16,693 nucleotides of DNA from Ruaniaceae bacterium (GTDB lineage Bacteria > Actinomycetota > Actinomycetes > Actinomycetales > Actinomycetaceae). The notes beneath the pieces were generated by a model. It searched no databases. It saw nothing but the letters and a program-made list of their open reading frames with translations, and had not been told where the DNA came from. The stretch lies in NCBI GenBank assembly GCA_030450655.1, contig JAKDIE010000006.1, forward strand, positions 1-16,693. Direction: 5' to 3'. Below are positions 7,807 to 16,477 of the stretch, piece by piece; the first letter of the stretch is position 1; the number at the start of each line of letters is the position of its first letter. The translations under genes and the position numbers were made by a program.

Positions 7807-8471
7807 TTCGCGCCCCCCTTCGGAAGGGTCGAATCTTCGGGACGGCGCTCGCGCACCCAGTCCACCTGGGCCGAGGTCGCTCCGAGGACGTCGCCCCGGT
7901 AGTAGTCGCCATCGGTGGTGCCCTCGACCATGGGGTGCGGTGCGGCGAGCATCCCCTCATCCAAGGGTGCGAGAAGCTGGGACTTCTCGTAGATCAGGCC
8001 TTCCCGCGTGGGGCCGGCGAGTTCGTACTCGTTCGACATCGTGAGCGCCCGCGTGGGGCACGCCTCGATGCACAGCCCGCAAAAGATGCAGCGCAGGTAG
8101 TTGATCTGGTACACGCGGCCATAACGCTCGCCGGGCGAGTATTGCGCCTCTGGCGTGTTATTGCCAGCCTCCACGAGGATCGCATCCGCGGGGCACGCCC
8201 ACGCGCACAACTCGCAGCCGATGCACTTCTCCAGGCCATCCGCGTAACGGTTGAGCATGTGCCGCCCGTGGTACCGGGGTTGGGTGGGGCGCTTCTCGAA
8301 CGGGTACTGCTCCGTCACGACCGGGCGAAACATCGAGGAGAGCGTGATGCCGTAACCCTTGACGGGTGAGAAGAACTTCCCAACGGGGCCCTTCTCTGGG
8401 CGGATCCAGCCCTTATCGTCCGAATCGCGAGAGACCTCGCCTCCGCGTCGATTCTTGGATACCTCACTCAT
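7803..8471 (-). CDS. nuoI: NADH-quinone oxidoreductase subunit I (two [4Fe-4S] ferredoxin-type subunit)
   Basis: NuoI carries clusters N6a and N6b, which pass electrons from NuoG to the terminal cluster in NuoB. The 222-residue protein has two classical ferredoxin motifs: C83-C86-C89-C93 in [12 protein letters not shown] and C128-C131-C134-C138 in [12 protein letters not shown]. The N-terminal part includes a segment (about 36-60) that matches the amphipathic region contacting NuoH. A C-terminal stretch (about 150-222) with [13 protein letters not shown] is usual for actinobacterial NuoI. The start is firm: AGGAGG at 8478-8483 with a 6-base spacer, and the ATG overlaps the end of nuoH by 8 bases. 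Confidence 0.98.
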   Translation of the reverse strand: MSEVSKNRRGGEVSRDSDDKGWIRPEKGPVGKFFSPVKGYGITLSSMFRPVVTEQYPFEKRPTQPRYHGRHMLNRYADGLEKCIGCELCAWACPADAILVEAGNNTPEAQYSPGERYGRVYQINYLRCIFCGLCIEACPTRALTMSNEYELAGPTREGLIYEKSQLLAPLDEGMLAAPHPMVEGTTDGDYYRGDVLGATSAQVDWVRERRPEDSTLPKGGAK

Positions 8472-9771
8472 CGGTGGCCTCCTGGGTCATGGCCATGGCG
8501 GCTTCACGGCGCCTGCGTCGCGGTGACGGCGGCAGTTGCTGGCCGGGCAGTGGCGGCACCGGGTAGCCCCCAGCGAACGCATCGAACGCAGGGGGATCAC
8601 CGACGTCGTCGGGCTGGGGTGGTTCCTTCTTCGATGGGATCAACATCAGGATCACCATCAATGCGAGGAATACTGCGGCGATCGCGAGTAGTTGCGTTTG
8701 CAGATCGATGTTCGTGAACTGGCGCACGCCTTGAACGAGGCTCACCAATACGACCCACACGAGCGCGGAGGGGATGAGAACCTTCCAGCCCAAGTTCATG
8801 AACTGGTCGTAGCGGAAGCGCAGCAGCGTGCCGCGGGTCCAGATCATCAGGAACATGAACATCCACAACTTGATCATGAACCACAACATGGGCCAATAGC
8901 CCTCGTTGAACATGCCATCGCCGATTGCCGAGATCGGCCAGGGGGCGCGCCAGCCGCCGAAGAACAGCGTGGTGGCGACGGCCGAAACGTTGAACATGTT
9001 GATGTACTCGGCGAGGAAGAACCATGCGAACTTCATCGAGGAATACTCGACCATGTGGCCGGCCACCAGCTCACCTTCGGCCTCGGGGAGATCGAAGGGA
9101 AGGCGGTTCACCTCCCCCACCATCGAGATCAGGTAGATCACGAACGCTGGAGCGAGCGCTATCGCCCACCAGAGTTGGGTTTGCGCATCAACGATCTGTG
9201 AGGTGGACATCGAACCGGAGACGATGAACACCGAGACGAGGGACAGGCCCATCGAGAGTTCGTAGGAGATGACCTGCGCGGTGGAACGTACCGAACCCAG
9301 CAGCGGGTAGGTGGAGTTCGAGGACCAGCCGCCGAGCACGATTCCGTACACGCCGAACGCCGTGATGGCGAGGATGTAGAGTACCGAACCGGAGAAGTCC
9401 GTGAGCTGCAGCGGGGTGTTGATCCCGAACATGTTGACGTTCGGGCCCATCGGAATGACGGCGAACACCATGAACGAGCAGAAGGCCGCGATGACCGGGG
9501 CGAGGATGTAGACGAACTTGTCCGCGCCCTTCAGCCAGAAGTCTTCCTTGAGGATGAGCTTCAAGGCGTCCGCGGTGGACTGGAACAGTCCGAACGGTCC
9601 GTGGATGTTCGGGCCACTACGGGTCTGCATGCGGCCGAGGCCGCGGCGCTCCACCCAGAGGGCCATGAGCACCGAGACGAGCAGGAAGACCAGGATGAAC
9701 ACGGCCTTAATGACCCAGATCCACCACGTGTCCTCAGAGAAATCCGCCACCGGGGTCGGTTGGAACGGCAT
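8464..9771 (-). CDS. nuoH: NADH-quinone oxidoreductase subunit H
   Basis: NuoH is the membrane subunit that forms the quinone chamber with NuoB and NuoD and starts the proton path. I start it at the ATG at 9771, giving 435 residues. That codon overlaps the nuoG stop by one base (TGATG) and has AGGAGG at 9782-9787 (10-base spacer). A longer in-frame reading from 9840 would add 23 residues of unrelated Arg-rich sequence inside nuoG. Motifs include ERRGLGRMQ (41-49), [20 protein letters not shown] (53-72), and the acidic quinone-loop segment [18 protein letters not shown] (219-236) with E220, D227, E230, E232 and E234. Position 56 is Ile where many homologues have Arg (GPNR). About eight helices end near residue 378. 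A Pro-rich cytoplasmic tail (379-435) with an RRRRR cluster at 418-422 follows. Confidence 0.97.
   Translation of the reverse strand: MPFQPTPVADFSEDTWWIWVIKAVFILVFLLVSVLMALWVERRGLGRMQTRSGPNIHGPFGLFQSTADALKLILKEDFWLKGADKFVYILAPVIAAFCSFMVFAVIPMGPNVNMFGINTPLQLTDFSGSVLYILAITAFGVYGIVLGGWSSNSTYPLLGSVRSTAQVISYELSMGLSLVSVFIVSGSMSTSQIVDAQTQLWWAIALAPAFVIYLISMVGEVNRLPFDLPEAEGELVAGHMVEYSSMKFAWFFLAEYINMFNVSAVATTLFFGGWRAPWPISAIGDGMFNEGYWPMLWFMIKLWMFMFLMIWTRGTLLRFRYDQFMNLGWKVLIPSALVWVVLVSLVQGVRQFTNIDLQTQLLAIAAVFLALMVILMLIPSKKEPPQPDDVGDPPAFDAFAGGYPVPPLPGQQLPPSPRRRRREAAMAMTQEATDE
8478..8483 (-). promoter_or_regulatory. Shine-Dalgarno AGGAGG for nuoI
   Basis: Minus-strand AGGAGG lies 6 bases before the nuoI ATG and inside the last codons of nuoH. 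It fixes the nuoI start and shows how the NuoH tail codons also serve as the ribosome site for the next gene. Confidence 0.85.
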
Positions 9772-12362
9772 CACTTCGCCACCTCCTGAACGCTGACGAT
9801 CCCACCGGCTCGGACACCGAGCTGGTCGTACACGCTGCACCCTGGCGAGTTCTGCGGCACCCAGACCACGTGATCGGGCATCGCCGTGAGCGCCACTGTC
9901 AACGTCACCGAGCCCAACGGCCCGTTCACGGTCACCTCATCCTCGATCCCGAGGGCTGCGGCGAACGTGGGCGAGATGCGTGCGACCGGCCGCTGGGCGG
10001 TTCCGGCAAGGTGCACCTCGCCGTCCTGGCCAGCGCCGGAATCCAGCATCAGCTTGAATGTGGAGAGCACAGCCTCATTGCCCGACGGCGATGGGGTCGC
10101 CTCGGGTGCAACGGTCTCGAAGACGGGGTGGTTCTCCCAGGGATCGAACTCGGCGAACTGGGTGACGGCGTCTTGGAGGGTTCCGAGCCCCAAGTCCACG
10201 CCCATCTCGACCGCGATATCGCTGAGCACCGCGCGATCGGGCCCCGCGGAGGAGGACTTGACCTGGGCGAACGGGCGCGTGCGCCCCTCCCAGTTCACGA
10301 AGGTTCCGGCCTTCTCCGAGGGCGGGGCGACCGGCAACACCACATCGGCGTACTCCGTGATCTCGCTGCGGCGCACCTCCAACTGGACCACGAATGATCC
10401 TTCGAGCGCGGCGCGCGCCAGGCTCGGGTTCGGCAGGTCGATGAGTTCGAGACCACCGACGACGACGCCCGCGAGTTCGCCAGCAACGAGTGCTTCGAGG
10501 ATGGCTGGCAGGGCGCGTCCCTCCGTGGCGGGGACCTCACTCCCCCACGCCGTTTGGGCGTCCACACGCGCGGCGGATTGCGCCACGGGGCGGCCGCCGG
10601 GCAACAGGCCGGGCAGCAGACCAGCATCGATCGCGGCGCGCTCGCCGGCGCGGCGCGGGATCCAGGCGATGCGGGCCCCCGTCTCCTCCGAGAGTGCCAC
10701 GACCGCAGAGAGCGTGCCAGGCACGAGGGCCGCACGCTCACCGACCACGATCACGGAACCAGGCTGCGCGAGACCCGTTGCGATATCCGCGTGGGACGCG
10801 GCGAGATTTGCCAGCGCGCTGGGAGCATCGCCGGGGGCGGCCGCCACGAGCGCCGACTTCATCTTCGCCGCACCGCGGGTCAGGAACGGGGCCACCGTGG
10901 CGACCTTCACGCGACCAGCGAGGACTCCCTTGCGCAGGCGTAGGAAGACGTTCCCTACCTCCTCCTCGGCCTCGAAGTCCACCAGCAGCACCTGCGGCGC
11001 GAACTCGAGATCCGTGAAGGTGACGCCGAGACCGGCGCCCGCCACGAACGCGGCGAGGAACGCCGCCTCTTCGTCGCTGGCGGCGCGGGAGCGGTAATCC
11101 ACATCGTTGGTTCCGAGCACGCGGCGCGTGAACGCGCTCCACGCGAAGGCGTCCTCACGCGTGAGGCGGCCTCCGGGGAGAGCTGCCACGCCGCCGTCGG
11201 CCTTTGCAGCCTCAAGGCCGCGGGCGGCCACTTCAAGCGCCTCGGACCACGAGGTGTTGACGAGTTCGCCCGTCTCCTCGTCGCGGACCATCGGCACCGA
11301 GATGCGGTCCACGTACGGCCAGGTGAAGGCGAAGCGGTCCTTATCGGTGATCCACTCCTCGTTGACCTCCGGATCGTTGCCGGAGAGACGGCGCAGCACC
11401 TCGCCGCGGCGCGTGTCCACGCGGATCGCGGCACCCGAGGAATCGTGTTCGGCCACGGATTCGACCGAGATCAGATCGAAGGGGCGCGAACGGAAGCGGT
11501 AGGACGCCGAGGTGAGGGCGCCCACCGGGCAGATCTGGATGGTGTTGCCCGAGAAGTAGGACGCGAACGGGCGGCCGGATTCGTCGAGCTCCGAGGGGCC
11601 AATCGGGCCGGGAGCGTAACCGCTCGCCAGGCCTGGGGCACCGGACGGGCCGGCCACCGAATCGACGGCGGCGGCCGCGTTGCAGTGGCCCTCGCCCGAG
11701 AACTCGAGGATGTCCGCGTCGAAGCGGCCAATCTGGGAACCGTGAAGCCCGTGCACCTCGAGGCCCGGGGTCCCGCCGCCGCGGCCCTGGAGGGCGATGA
11801 AGGCATCTCCGGGGATCTGGGAGGAGAACCGGGTGCAGCGCTGGCACAGGATGCAGCGATCGCGGTCGAGTAGGATCTGCGTGGAGATCTTGATGGGCTT
11901 CGGGAAGGTGCGCTTGACGTCCACGAACCGCGTTGCCGCGCGGCCGTGCGCCATCGCCTGGTTTTGAAGGGGGCACTCGCCTCCTTTATCGCACACCGGG
12001 CAGTCAAGCGGGTGGTTGATCAGCAGGAACTCCATGATTCCGTGCTGCGCCGTATCCGCAACCTCCGAGGTGTTCTGCGTGTTCACGATCATTCCGGGCG
12101 TGACTTCCATGGTGCACGATGCCTGCGGCTTCGGCATTGCGCGCACGTTGCCCTCGCGATCGGGCATCGCCACGTCCACGAGGCACTGCCGGCAGGCGCC
12201 GGCAGGCTTCAGGAGCGGGTGATCACAGAAACGCGGGATCTCGATGCCGGCCCGTTCGGCGGCCCGGATGATGAGCGTGCCGCGAGGCACCTCCACCTCG
12301 ACGCCGTCAATGGTGACGGTCAGCAGGTCAACGGCCTCACGGCCGGGGAGCGTGGATGTCAT
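9771..12362 (-). CDS. nuoG: NADH-quinone oxidoreductase subunit G (Fe-S relay subunit), N7 ligands absent
   Basis: NuoG relays electrons from NuoF to NuoI. The 863-residue protein begins with a ferredoxin-like domain binding [2Fe-2S] N1b (C46, C57, C60, C83). A His-Cys motif for [4Fe-4S] N5 follows (H117, C121, C124, C130 in HPLDCPVCDKGGEC). N4 then uses C170, C173, C176 and C278 (CILCQRC and ICPVGALT). Between C176 and C278 there is a Gly/Ala/Pro-rich insertion (about 224-262). The C-terminal two-thirds is a degenerate molybdopterin-oxidoreductase fold with a formate dehydrogenase-like ending (HVVWVPQNSPGCSVYDQLG). The Cys-x2-Cys-x3-Cys-x27-Cys set for the optional N7 cluster is absent: the aligned positions are A304, D307, A311 and T339. 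The reading frame is intact. The ATG overlaps the nuoF stop by one base (TGATG), with GAGGTAGG upstream. Confidence 0.97.
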   Translation of the reverse strand: MTSTLPGREAVDLLTVTIDGVEVEVPRGTLIIRAAERAGIEIPRFCDHPLLKPAGACRQCLVDVAMPDREGNVRAMPKPQASCTMEVTPGMIVNTQNTSEVADTAQHGIMEFLLINHPLDCPVCDKGGECPLQNQAMAHGRAATRFVDVKRTFPKPIKISTQILLDRDRCILCQRCTRFSSQIPGDAFIALQGRGGGTPGLEVHGLHGSQIGRFDADILEFSGEGHCNAAAAVDSVAGPSGAPGLASGYAPGPIGPSELDESGRPFASYFSGNTIQICPVGALTSASYRFRSRPFDLISVESVAEHDSSGAAIRVDTRRGEVLRRLSGNDPEVNEEWITDKDRFAFTWPYVDRISVPMVRDEETGELVNTSWSEALEVAARGLEAAKADGGVAALPGGRLTREDAFAWSAFTRRVLGTNDVDYRSRAASDEEAAFLAAFVAGAGLGVTFTDLEFAPQVLLVDFEAEEEVGNVFLRLRKGVLAGRVKVATVAPFLTRGAAKMKSALVAAAPGDAPSALANLAASHADIATGLAQPGSVIVVGERAALVPGTLSAVVALSEETGARIAWIPRRAGERAAIDAGLLPGLLPGGRPVAQSAARVDAQTAWGSEVPATEGRALPAILEALVAGELAGVVVGGLELIDLPNPSLARAALEGSFVVQLEVRRSEITEYADVVLPVAPPSEKAGTFVNWEGRTRPFAQVKSSSAGPDRAVLSDIAVEMGVDLGLGTLQDAVTQFAEFDPWENHPVFETVAPEATPSPSGNEAVLSTFKLMLDSGAGQDGEVHLAGTAQRPVARISPTFAAALGIEDEVTVNGPLGSVTLTVALTAMPDHVVWVPQNSPGCSVYDQLGVRAGGIVSVQEVAK
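9782..9787 (-). promoter_or_regulatory. Shine-Dalgarno AGGAGG that sets the nuoH start
   Basis: Minus-strand AGGAGG with a 10-base spacer to the ATG at 9771. It favours that ATG over the in-frame upstream start at 9840, which would lie deep inside nuoG and encode an atypical N-terminus. Confidence 0.75.
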
Positions 12363-13669
12363 CAGGCACCTACCTCGAATACCGCGGATGCGGCGTACGG
12401 GAACAGTTCGTTCGCGGGCGTGGTGTACCCGGCCTGGAACTCCTCGCGGAACAACTTGATTGCGCTCATGATCGGGGTGGCGGCGGCGTCACCCAGCGCG
12501 CAGAAGGAGCGGCCGAAGATGTTTCCGGCAATCTCCTCGAGCAACTCGGCATCGCCATTCTCACCCTTACCCGCCTCCAGGCGGTGCATGATCTGGCGCA
12601 TCCAGAACGTGCCCTCGCGGCACGGCGTGCACTTGCCGCAGGATTCGTGCTGGTAGAAGTCCGTCCAGCCGCGCACCACGCGCACCACGGACGTCGTCTC
12701 ATCGAACACCTGCAGGGCGCGGGTGGCGAGCATGGAACCGGCCGCACCCACGGATTCGTAATCCAGCGGGACGTCGATGTGCTCGGGCGTGAGGATCGGG
12801 GTGGATGATCCCCCTGGCGTCCAGAACTTGAGCTGGTGCCCCTCGCGGATCCCACCGGCCATCTCGATCAGTTCCCGCATCGTGATGCCGAGCGGGGCCT
12901 CGAACTGACCCGGGTTCGTCACGTGGCCGGAAATCGAGAAGATGCCGTGCCCGGCGGAGCGCTCGGGCCCCATCGAGGTGAACCATTCGGCGCCGTTGGC
13001 GATGATGCCGGGGACCGAGGCGATCGATTCGACGTTGTTGACCACGGTGGGGCGCGCGTAGAGGCCCGCAACAGCGGGGAACGGCGGCTTCAGGCGGGGC
13101 TGGCCGCGGCGGCCCTCAAGCGAATCGAGGAGCGCGGTCTCTTCACCGCAGATGTAGGCGCCGGCGCCCGCGTGGATGGTGATCGTCAGATCGAAATCCG
13201 GGGTACCGAGCAGGCCCGCCTCGGTGGCCTCGCGGACCGCCGCGAGCAGGCGCCGGTACACGTGCACCACCTCACCGCGCAGGTACACGAACGCGTGATG
13301 GCAGCCGATTGCGTACGCCGTGATGGCCATGCCTTCGAGCAGCACATGGGGGTTGGCCATCAGCAGCGGGATGTCCTTGCAGGTGCCCGGCTCAGATTCG
13401 TCGGCATTCACCACGAGGTACGTGGGGCCGCCGTCGGGCTTGGGCAGGAAGGACCACTTCAAACCGGTGGGGAACCCCGCGCCGCCACGGCCGCGCAGTC
13501 CCGAGTTCTTCACGATATCGGTGATCGCGGAGGGCTCCATGGCGCGAGCCTTCTCCCACGCCTTCCAGCCACCAATGCGGCGGTAGGAATCGAGGGTCCA
13601 GGACTTCTCCTCCCCCCAGTTGATTGAGAGGACGGGAGCGAGGGTTCCGGGAGCGGTGAACGTGGTCAC
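12362..13669 (-). CDS. nuoF: NADH-quinone oxidoreductase subunit F (NADH- and FMN-binding)
   Basis: NuoF oxidises NADH with FMN and passes electrons to cluster N3. The 435 residues match the family. The flavin/NADH region is visible as GLRGRGGAGFPTGLKW (57-72), VVNADESEPGTCKD (86-99) and the glycine-rich GAGAYICGEETALLDSLEGR (168-187). The N3 [4Fe-4S] ligands are C344, C347 and C350 in SCGKCTPCREG, plus C390 in FCALGDAA. The start is GTG, supported by AAGGAG (13678-13683) with an 8-base spacer and by the GTGA overlap with the nuoE stop. Together with NuoE and NuoG it forms the NADH dehydrogenase module at the tip of the peripheral arm. Confidence 0.98.
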   Translation of the reverse strand: MTTFTAPGTLAPVLSINWGEEKSWTLDSYRRIGGWKAWEKARAMEPSAITDIVKNSGLRGRGGAGFPTGLKWSFLPKPDGGPTYLVVNADESEPGTCKDIPLLMANPHVLLEGMAITAYAIGCHHAFVYLRGEVVHVYRRLLAAVREATEAGLLGTPDFDLTITIHAGAGAYICGEETALLDSLEGRRGQPRLKPPFPAVAGLYARPTVVNNVESIASVPGIIANGAEWFTSMGPERSAGHGIFSISGHVTNPGQFEAPLGITMRELIEMAGGIREGHQLKFWTPGGSSTPILTPEHIDVPLDYESVGAAGSMLATRALQVFDETTSVVRVVRGWTDFYQHESCGKCTPCREGTFWMRQIMHRLEAGKGENGDAELLEEIAGNIFGRSFCALGDAAATPIMSAIKLFREEFQAGYTTPANELFPYAASAVFEVGA

Positions 13670-14439
13670 TTCTTCGTCTCCTTCGGGGTTGGCTCTTTAT
13701 GCTCGGCACTCGAGCCGGGCTTGCCAACCTGCTCTGTGCCTGCGGTGGTGGCCTTCTTGGGTGCGGCCTTCTTTGGTGCCGCCGTGGGTACCGTAGTGGG
13801 TGCGGTCCAGCCGTGCTGATCCGCGATGCGCTTGCCGAGGAGGGTCGCCTCGCCGGCGGAGGGGCCCTCGTCCGCGTGGCCGTCCTCGAATCCGGCGAGC
13901 ACGCGGGAGATTTCCTTGAACGTGTGGACCTTATCGGCGCCACGCGTGGGGTGGAGGTCCTTGCCCGCGCGGATCTCATCGACCAGCTGGATCGTGGATT
14001 GCGGGGTCTGATTGTCGAAAAACTCCCAGTTGACCATCACCACGGGGGCGTAATCGCAGGCCGCGTTGCACTCGAGACGCTCCAGCGTGATCTTTCCGTC
14101 ATCCGAGGTCTCGTCGTGTTCCAGGCCGAGGTGCTCCGAGACGGCTTCCCAGATGAGCTCGCCGCCCATCACGCCACACAGGGGGTTCACGCACACGCCC
14201 ACGTTGTACTCGCCGTTGGGGTGGCGGCGGTACTGCGAGTAGAACGTGGCAACCGCGCTCACCTCGGCGCGGCTCAGGTTCAGGACCTCTGCCGCCAGCG
14301 CGATGCCGCGCGGGGAGACGTAACCATCCACCGATTGGATCAGGTGCAGGATCGGACCCAGCGCGCTGCGCGGGAAGTCCGGGTAGCGGGCAACGATCTC
14401 TTCGGCGTCGGCGCGCAGGGATTCGAGCGTGTTACTCAT
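13666..14439 (-). CDS. nuoE: NADH-quinone oxidoreductase subunit E ([2Fe-2S] N1a subunit) with basic tail
   Basis: NuoE is a thioredoxin-fold subunit that holds the off-path [2Fe-2S] cluster N1a next to the flavin of NuoF. The ligands are C83 and C88 (CVNPLC) and C124 and C128 (CNAAC). A helical N-terminal domain (about 5-70) includes [16 protein letters not shown] and [11 protein letters not shown]. After the conserved domain, which ends near residue 182, there is a low-complexity tail of about 46 residues (212-257) rich in Ala, Pro, Lys and Thr ([12 protein letters not shown]). Such tails occur in actinobacterial NuoE, but their role is unknown to me. The ATG overlaps the nuoD stop (ATGA) and has AGGAGG at 14449-14454 with a 9-base spacer. 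Confidence 0.98.
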   Translation of the reverse strand: MSNTLESLRADAEEIVARYPDFPRSALGPILHLIQSVDGYVSPRGIALAAEVLNLSRAEVSAVATFYSQYRRHPNGEYNVGVCVNPLCGVMGGELIWEAVSEHLGLEHDETSDDGKITLERLECNAACDYAPVVMVNWEFFDNQTPQSTIQLVDEIRAGKDLHPTRGADKVHTFKEISRVLAGFEDGHADEGPSAGEATLLGKRIADQHGWTAPTTVPTAAPKKAAPKKATTAGTEQVGKPGSSAEHKEPTPKETKK

Positions 14440-15773
14440 CGGTCCACACCTCCTAGAACTGGGTCGATCGAGGCGAGCGTAACCACCACATCGGCCAACT
14501 GGCCGCCCTCGGCCATCATCGACAGGGACTGCAGGTTGGCGAACGAGGGCTCACGGAAGTGTGCCCGGTAGGGGCGGGTGCCGCCGTCGGACACCAGATG
14601 GACACCCATCACGCCCTTGGGGTGCTCGATGAGCTGGAACACCTGGCCGGCCGGGACCCGGAAGCCCTCGGTCACGAGCTTGAAGTGGTGAATCAGGGAC
14701 TCCATCGAGGTCCCCATGATCTCGCGGATGTGATCGAGCGAGTTTCCTTGACCATCCACGCCGATCGAGAGTTGGGCGGGCCAGGCGATCGACTTATCTT
14801 CCACCATGACCGGCTGGCCATCGGACGCCTCAAGCCGCTCGAGGACCTGGCGGATGATCTTCAGGGACTCGAAGCACTCGCCGAAGCGCGCCTCGACTCG
14901 CGAGTACGCGTCTCCCGCGTCCCTCGTGATCGCCTCGAAATCGTACGTCTCGTAGCCGCAGTACGGAACCATCTTGCGGATGTCCAGCGGGTAACCGGTG
15001 GTGCGCAGGCACGGTCCCGTCATGCTGAGCGCCAACGCGCCGGCCATCGGGATGGTCCCCACGTTCACGTGCCGCAGCTTGTAGATGGGGTTATCCATCA
15101 CGATGTCCATCATTTCGTTCATGGTCATCACGGTGTCCGGCAGAACCTCGCGGATGTACTCCACCGTGCCCTCGGGCAGATCTTGCGCAACGCCGCCGGG
15201 GCGGATGTACGCGTGGTTCATGCGCAGGCCGCTGGCGCGCTCGAAGATGTTCAGGATGTTCTCCCGGGCGCGGAAGCCCAAGGTCATCATCGTGGTGGAG
15301 CCGAGTTCGTTCGCCGCAGTGGCGACCGCAATCAGGTGCGAGGCGATGCGGTTGAGTTCCATCATGAGCACGCGGATCTGGGTGGCGCGCTCCGGGATCT
15401 CGTCCGTGATGCCGAGAAGCTTCTCCACGGCGAGGCAGTAGGCGACCTCGTTGTGCATCGGGGCCACGTAATCCATGCGGGTGCAGAAGGTCACGCCCTG
15501 GGTCCAGGTGCGGAACTCCATGTTCTTCTCGATGCCCGTGTGGAGGTAGCCGGTGCCAACGCGGGCTTCCTTCACGAGCTCGCCCTCGATGTCGAGGATC
15601 AGGCGGAGCACACCATGCGTGGAGGGGTGAACGGGGCCCATGTTGACCACGATCCGCTCTTCGCCAACACGCTCGGCTTCGGAGGCGATATCCGCCCAGT
15701 CGCCGCCGGCAGCCGTGTACTCGCGCAGGCCGGGATCGTCGAGAGCCGGCCCGGAGGCGTGGAAGTCGCTCAT
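14436..15773 (-). CDS. nuoD: NADH-quinone oxidoreductase subunit D (49 kDa, quinone site)
   Basis: NuoD forms most of the quinone-reduction site with NuoB and is related to the large subunit of [NiFe] hydrogenases, without the metal-binding cysteines. The 445-residue protein shows the signature [16 protein letters not shown] (43-58), whose H49 belongs to the quinone-head site. The second head-group residue, a tyrosine, is Y102 in [13 protein letters not shown]. Further family landmarks are [28 protein letters not shown] and the C-terminal [12 protein letters not shown]. It is a stand-alone protein, not a NuoCD fusion as in E. coli. The ATG overlaps the nuoC stop (ATGA), with AAGGA 7 bases upstream. 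Confidence 0.98.
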   Translation of the reverse strand: MSDFHASGPALDDPGLREYTAAGGDWADIASEAERVGEERIVVNMGPVHPSTHGVLRLILDIEGELVKEARVGTGYLHTGIEKNMEFRTWTQGVTFCTRMDYVAPMHNEVAYCLAVEKLLGITDEIPERATQIRVLMMELNRIASHLIAVATAANELGSTTMMTLGFRARENILNIFERASGLRMNHAYIRPGGVAQDLPEGTVEYIREVLPDTVMTMNEMMDIVMDNPIYKLRHVNVGTIPMAGALALSMTGPCLRTTGYPLDIRKMVPYCGYETYDFEAITRDAGDAYSRVEARFGECFESLKIIRQVLERLEASDGQPVMVEDKSIAWPAQLSIGVDGQGNSLDHIREIMGTSMESLIHHFKLVTEGFRVPAGQVFQLIEHPKGVMGVHLVSDGGTRPYRAHFREPSFANLQSLSMMAEGGQLADVVVTLASIDPVLGGVDR

Positions 15774-16477
15774 GAGTAGTTCCTTCGCGTATCCGCGGGC
15801 GGCACCGTTGCGCCCTTGTACTCAACGGGGATACCGCTGAGTGGGTAGTCCTTACGTTGCGGGTGGCCCACCCAGTCATCCGGCATCGCCGTGCGGGTGA
15901 GGGACGGGTGACCATCGAACACGATCCCCATCAGGTCCCAGGTCTCGCGCTCCTGCCAGTCATTGCCCGGATAGACGTCCACCACCGTGGGCACGTGCGG
16001 GTTGGCATCGGGGACCGAGACCTCGAGGCGCAACAAGCGACCGCCGTGCGTGAGGCTCATCAGGTGATAGACGGCGTGCATCTCACGATCCGTGTCCTGC
16101 GGGTAGTGCACACCGGAGACTCCGAGGCACAACTCGAAACGCAGATCCTGCTCGTCCCTGAGCGCGCGGCACACGGTCTCGATGTGAGGCGCTGCGATGT
16201 GGAGCGTGAACTCGCCAAGGTGAACCACCGGAAGCTCAATGACGTCGTCGGGATTCAGGCCCTGCTCGGTGAGGACCTCGCACAGCACCTCGTAGACCTC
16301 GTCAAACCACGAGCCGAACGGCTGCTCGGTGTTGCCCTCAATCCGCACGTGGCGGGTGAGCCCGCCGAAGCCGGTCGTGTCCCCCGCGCCGTGCACGCCG
16401 AACATTCCCTGGCGCACGCCGATCACGGGAAGCTGCTCGCGGGGCGTGGCTCCCTCGTGCCTCGAAACCTCGCTCAT
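15770..16477 (-). CDS. nuoC: NADH-quinone oxidoreductase subunit C (30 kDa)
   Basis: NuoC is a structural subunit of the peripheral arm that braces NuoD and NuoI and has no cofactor. I start at the ATG at 16477, giving 235 residues (MSEVSRHEG...). This codon overlaps the nuoB stop as ATGA. An in-frame extension to 16636 would lie inside nuoB and add Arg/Pro-rich sequence unlike the family. The 30 kDa signature is clear at 176-182 (ERETWDL), followed by [14 protein letters not shown] and [13 protein letters not shown]. The N-terminal 50 residues are Gly-rich and poorly conserved, as usual in actinobacteria. Confidence 0.97.
   Translation of the reverse strand: MSEVSRHEGATPREQLPVIGVRQGMFGVHGAGDTTGFGGLTRHVRIEGNTEQPFGSWFDEVYEVLCEVLTEQGLNPDDVIELPVVHLGEFTLHIAAPHIETVCRALRDEQDLRFELCLGVSGVHYPQDTDREMHAVYHLMSLTHGGRLLRLEVSVPDANPHVPTVVDVYPGNDWQERETWDLMGIVFDGHPSLTRTAMPDDWVGHPQRKDYPLSGIPVEYKGATVPPADTRRNYS

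Noticed and set aside
9772..9840. Upstream in-frame extension of nuoH (23 more residues)
   Set aside because: It lies within nuoG, encodes Arg-rich sequence foreign to the family, and a better-placed AGGAGG supports the ATG at 9771.
11346..11453. Frameshift or sequencing error as the cause of missing N7 cysteines in NuoG
   Set aside because: The frame is open throughout and the residues around the four positions still match the family (RRGEVLRRLSGNDPEVNEEW), so these are substitutions.
14559..15779. 406-residue plus-strand open frame antisense to nuoD
   Set aside because: His/Ala/Val-rich mirror translation of a conserved gene, with no motif or supporting ribosome site.
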